Shown in pieces: positions 31,825 through 34,413 of a stretch of DNA of 34,413 nt. This DNA is from Clostridia bacterium. GTDB lineage: Bacteria > Bacillota > Clostridia > Christensenellales > Aristaeellaceae. A model generated the notes under the pieces. That model ran no database searches. It saw only the letters and a list, made by a program, of their open reading frames with translations, and was not told where the DNA came from. Each line of letters opens with the position of its first letter. The stretch's first letter is position 1. The stretch covers positions 1 through 34,413 of the forward strand of contig JAFWQU010000016.1 in NCBI GenBank assembly GCA_017508975.1. The letters run 5' to 3'. Position numbers and translations under genes: made by a program.

Positions 31825-33051
31825 ATGAAACAGTGTCCGAAGTGCCGTGGACCGGTGGCGGATGACGCGCAGTTCTGTCCGATCTGCGGGCAGGAGATCG
31901 ACAAGCCCGTGGTGCCGGAGGAGCCGGCGCCCGTGCCGGAACCGGTACCGCCGCCCGCGCCGCAGCCCCCCAAGCCGGCAGCAGGCAGCATCCAGAGCTG
32001 CCCGGTGTGCCGCTGGCCGCTGAGCCAGGGCGCCGACCGCTGCCCCACCTGCGGTCATATGGTGGGCACGGAGCCCACGCCGGAGGAGATCGAGGCCTTC
32101 CATCGCCGCGAGGAGGAGAAGCGGAGCCAGAGCCAGCAGCCGGCGCAGCAGCCGGCCCAGCCGCCCGTCAGACCCACCCCGCCGCCGATCTTTTCCGCCT
32201 CGCCGAGGCAGGACCCCGCCAAGGCGGAGGAGGCGTTCCGGGCACATCTGGCACGGGCGGAGAAGTACAAGGGCATCGCCGAGGGCCTGGAGAAGAAGAT
32301 CAAGGCCGCGAAGCGCTGGGTGCTCCCGCTGCTGGCGGTGGCGGTACTCCTGGTGGTCGGCGGATGGATCGCCCAGCAGAGCGTCGGGGATCTCACGTAC
32401 AAGAGGACCCTGGAGCCGGAGGAGATCCCGATGTACACCCCGGAGGCTGAGAAAGGCACAGTTGTCCACTTCAAGGTCAAGAGCATCGAGGACTTCTTCG
32501 TCTATACGAGCACCCGCACCACGACGATGAGGAACAGCTATTCGTCGAATTACCTCCGGACCGCCAGACCCATCTCCTCCACAACCACCTACTACGGTCT
32601 TGTGGAATTCAGCGACGAGGACGAGAACAAGATCTTCATCAGCTTCTATCTCCCCGACGCAGACAGTCTGGAGTCCAAGCTGATCGAGAAGTATGAGAAC
32701 ATCGTCGGAGTCGAGCTTGGAGACTACACGTACCCCCTCGTGCGCGAACCCTTCACCATCACCGGAGAGCTGAAGCGCCTGAGCTCGGTCATCTCCAGCA
32801 GCAACATGAACGCCGCCAGCCTGAGCAAATACAATCTGATCAAGGACATCCCCCTGCTGGACACGGACAAGGCGACATTGCAGGTCGAGGAACCCTATGA
32901 GGGCCGGAAGGAGCGGCTGGAGCTGTTCAAGAAGGTCACCACCGCCGGCATCGTCCTGCTGGCGGTCGGCGCGCTGTGCTACTACGTATTCATCGTGCAG
33001 ATCGAGAAGAGACGCAAGGAGGCCATGCGGCAGGCCACGATGCCCTTCTGA
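31825..33051 (+). CDS. Double zinc-ribbon membrane protein
   Basis: A 408-residue protein. First zinc ribbon C4-x2-C7/C18-x2-C21 (KQCPKCRG; FCPICGQ), a Pro-rich linker, a second ribbon near residues 60-78 (CPVCRW; CPTCGH), a Gln/Pro-rich stretch, a short coiled coil (KAEEAFRAHLARAEKYKGIA), a membrane helix at ~163-184, an external beta-rich domain of ~185 residues rich in Ser/Thr (YTSTRTTTMRNSYSSNY), and a second membrane helix at ~371-392 with a short basic tail. AAGGAGG precedes the ATG. I do not recognise the external domain. It ends at a shared bidirectional terminator. Confidence 0.75.
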   Translation: MKQCPKCRGPVADDAQFCPICGQEIDKPVVPEEPAPVPEPVPPPAPQPPKPAAGSIQSCPVCRWPLSQGADRCPTCGHMVGTEPTPEEIEAFHRREEEKRSQSQQPAQQPAQPPVRPTPPPIFSASPRQDPAKAEEAFRAHLARAEKYKGIAEGLEKKIKAAKRWVLPLLAVAVLLVVGGWIAQQSVGDLTYKRTLEPEEIPMYTPEAEKGTVVHFKVKSIEDFFVYTSTRTTTMRNSYSSNYLRTARPISSTTTYYGLVEFSDEDENKIFISFYLPDADSLESKLIEKYENIVGVELGDYTYPLVREPFTITGELKRLSSVISSSNMNAASLSKYNLIKDIPLLDTDKATLQVEEPYEGRKERLELFKKVTTAGIVLLAVGALCYYVFIVQIEKRRKEAMRQATMPF

Positions 33052-33065
33052 CGGGCAACAAAAAC

Positions 33066-33104
33066 AGCAGCCAGCCGGGAGACTCCCGGCGGCTGCCGTT
33101 TTTT
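33066..33104. terminator. Bidirectional intrinsic terminator between convergent genes
   Basis: GCAGCC (33067-33072) pairs with GGCTGC (33091-33096) and GCCGGGA (33074-33080) with TCCCGGC (33084-33090), with one bulged A. TTTTTT follows on the plus strand (33099-33104) and TGTTTTTG follows on the minus strand, so it serves both genes. Confidence 0.92.
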
Positions 33105-33111
33105 GATGAAA

Positions 33112-34269
33112 TTACTTCAGCTTTTCGCGCACAGCCGCGATGTCGTCCGCGCTGACGCCGATCGCGAGCAGATACTGCTCCGCGGCGGCGGCGAGATCCA
33201 CGCCCTCAAGGCTCGGGACGCCGAAGGCGGCGGCCAGGCTCTTGAGGATGTTGCTGTTCGCGATGATCGCGTAGCGATCCTCCTCAGGCTTGACGCCGTA
33301 GTAGTTGTAGAAGGTCACCATGTAGTCCGCGACCACTTCGTCCACGGTGGCGCCCATCAGGCACTCCAGCACGGCGGAGACGAAGCCCGCGCGGTCCTTG
33401 CCCTCGTTGCAGTGCACCAGCACGGGGGTCTCGTTGGCGGCGATGAAGCGCACGCCCTCGGCCAGACCGGCCTTGAATTCCTCGGCGGAGAAGTCCACGC
33501 CCAGGTTCAGGGGAATGATCTGCTGGCCGGCGTAGTAGCTGTCTGCGAAGCCCTCATAACCCTGCAGCACCTCAAGATTGTCGGCGAGGTTGATGAAGGT
33601 GCGCACACCCGCCTCCTTCGCGGCGGCGTCGGCGTAGGTGTTCCGGTTGATCTCGGGGTTGACGGGGCTGGAGGAGCGGTAGAGCTTGCCCTCGCCGATG
33701 CCGGTGGTCCGCACCATGCGGAAGTTCGCGAACTCCTCGTCGGTCAGGTCGGGGTAGTCCTCCCGGTTCTCGGAACGGAGCAGCTGGTGGATCACCCACT
33801 GATCGTAGTAGGCGCCCGCCTCAGACAGCGTGATGGTCACGGCCACGGGCTCCGCAACGCCCTCGTTGTAATGCCAGACATAGCCGGGATCGGCCTCGAT
33901 TTTTTCCTTCGTTGCGATGCCGGCGGTGGTGGCCAGGTCGCCCATGTTGATGGCCAGCAGCACCATGTCCTCCGCATCGTGGTAGACCGCGCGGCAGATC
34001 ATGCTGCCCTGGTCAACGTCGGAGTAGTTGGAGCCGACGGGCATCTCGAAGGTGTGGCCGTTCAGGCTCACGCTCACCATGTCGCCGTAGGCGAAGCCCG
34101 CGTAGAACAGCTCGGAGGCCTTGGCGTCCAGCACCAGGTTGCCGTACTTCTGGATCTCCACGAGATTGGCCTCGAGGACAGGCTGGAGCGCCTCGGCGGG
34201 CTCGGCCAGGACGGGCAGCGCGCTGAGCAGCAGCAGAAGGCTCAGCAGCAGGGCAGTCAGCTTCTTCAT
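33112..34269 (-). CDS. Secreted tyrosine-type phosphatase with N-terminal SAM_HAT_C-like domain
   Basis: A 385-residue protein with a signal peptide (KKLTALLLSLLLLLSALPVL, cleavage near ALA). Residues ~170-340 are a phosphatase of the Y_phosphatase3 group: GEGKLYRSSSPVNPEINRNT, GVRTFINLAD, and the P-loop H286-C287-x5-R293 (VHCNEGKDRAGF). Residues ~25-120 (YGNLVLDAKASELFYAGFAY; GSNYSDVDQGSMICRAVYHD; MVLLAINMGDLATTAG) resemble the C-terminal beta-barrel of SAM hydroxide adenosyltransferases (FGNLVTN..., SYSDV..G, ...A.N.G.A). That similarity is by eye. The ATG at 34269 has GAGGA upstream and starts the signal peptide; an ATG at 34293 lacks a site. Acts outside the cytoplasm; substrate unknown. 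Confidence 0.82.
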   Translation of the reverse strand: MKKLTALLLSLLLLLSALPVLAEPAEALQPVLEANLVEIQKYGNLVLDAKASELFYAGFAYGDMVSVSLNGHTFEMPVGSNYSDVDQGSMICRAVYHDAEDMVLLAINMGDLATTAGIATKEKIEADPGYVWHYNEGVAEPVAVTITLSEAGAYYDQWVIHQLLRSENREDYPDLTDEEFANFRMVRTTGIGEGKLYRSSSPVNPEINRNTYADAAAKEAGVRTFINLADNLEVLQGYEGFADSYYAGQQIIPLNLGVDFSAEEFKAGLAEGVRFIAANETPVLVHCNEGKDRAGFVSAVLECLMGATVDEVVADYMVTFYNYYGVKPEEDRYAIIANSNILKSLAAAFGVPSLEGVDLAAAAEQYLLAIGVSADDIAAVREKLK

Positions 34270-34413
34270 GAGAATTCCTCCCCATAATGTCAAGTAGAAT
34301 GGTGTAGTATTGATGCGGGTTTCCGAGTGTTACCTTCATCCAGAAGAGCCGCTGCAATGGACATTCCGGCGCATCAGAGTGTGGAATCAGCGGTTGCAGG
34401 GCTCAGCGAACAC
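34270..34413. other. Upstream region of the phosphatase gene at the window edge, no gene seen
   Basis: I see no coding region. TTGACA lies only ~20 nt before the start codon on the minus strand and so cannot serve as its -35 box in the usual way. A loose inverted pair, CCGCTGCAA (near 34351) and TTGCAGGGC (near 34394), is present. No convincing promoter. Confidence 0.3.

Overview
The window looks like a chromosomal segment of a GC-rich Clostridia-type Firmicute, probably an uncultured gut or rumen bacterium. The main clue is the rplU-prp-rpmA operon: L27 carries the Firmicutes N-terminal extension (LQLF before AHKKG) and the gene for its processing protease Prp sits beside it. QueT, YesL and DUF3267 proteins, strong AGGAGG ribosome sites and sigma-A-type promoters agree. 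I see no tRNA, rRNA, CRISPR array, phage gene or complete transposase.

Layout. 1-145: possible right end of an IS200/IS605-type (TnpB) element whose body lies outside the window. 203-3892 (minus): a DUF1294 membrane protein, then a four-gene unit MATE exporter > GNAT acetyltransferase > Cas4-like PD-(D/E)XK nuclease > YfcE-type phosphoesterase. 4069-6023 (minus): cysteine synthase, then rplU-prp-rpmA with its own promoter, leader and terminator. 6222-8780 (plus): a VanZ-VOC fusion and a YdcF/DUF218 membrane protein. 8781-10160: queT lying between two direct copies of a roughly 240-bp repeat with inverted-repeat ends. 10161-14559: membrane pyrophosphatase hppA (minus) and phosphoglycerate mutase gpmI (plus) fired from back-to-back promoters, then a small P-loop protein. 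14637-25630 (plus): thrC, a DUF3267 putative zinc protease, a YesL-like protein, a methyltransferase, hslO, a HEAT-like protein, a zinc-ribbon/TPR membrane protein, mnmE and a secreted RCC1-like propeller protein. 25690-31668 (plus): a GH112 phosphorylase with L-rhamnose mutarotase, a eukaryote-type glycogen branching enzyme and a zinc-ribbon coiled-coil protein. 31825-33051 (plus): a double zinc-ribbon membrane protein. 33112-34269 (minus): a secreted tyrosine phosphatase with an unusual N-terminal domain.

How genes work together. GH112 plus rhamnose mutarotase suggests phosphorolysis of galactosyl-rhamnose from pectin (rhamnogalacturonan I), giving galactose-1-phosphate and L-rhamnose; branching enzyme downstream could tie sugar-phosphate income to glycogen storage. 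HppA and GpmI form a central-energy pair sharing a promoter region.

The most unusual structure is non-coding: a dispersed two-hairpin module with an invariant 9-nt loop (GATCGGAAA) and stems that change in a compensatory way between copies. It occurs three times as a solo unit (540-636, 3944-4058, 31668-31764) and four more times as the inverted arms of the two composite repeats around queT. I do not recognise it as a named family.
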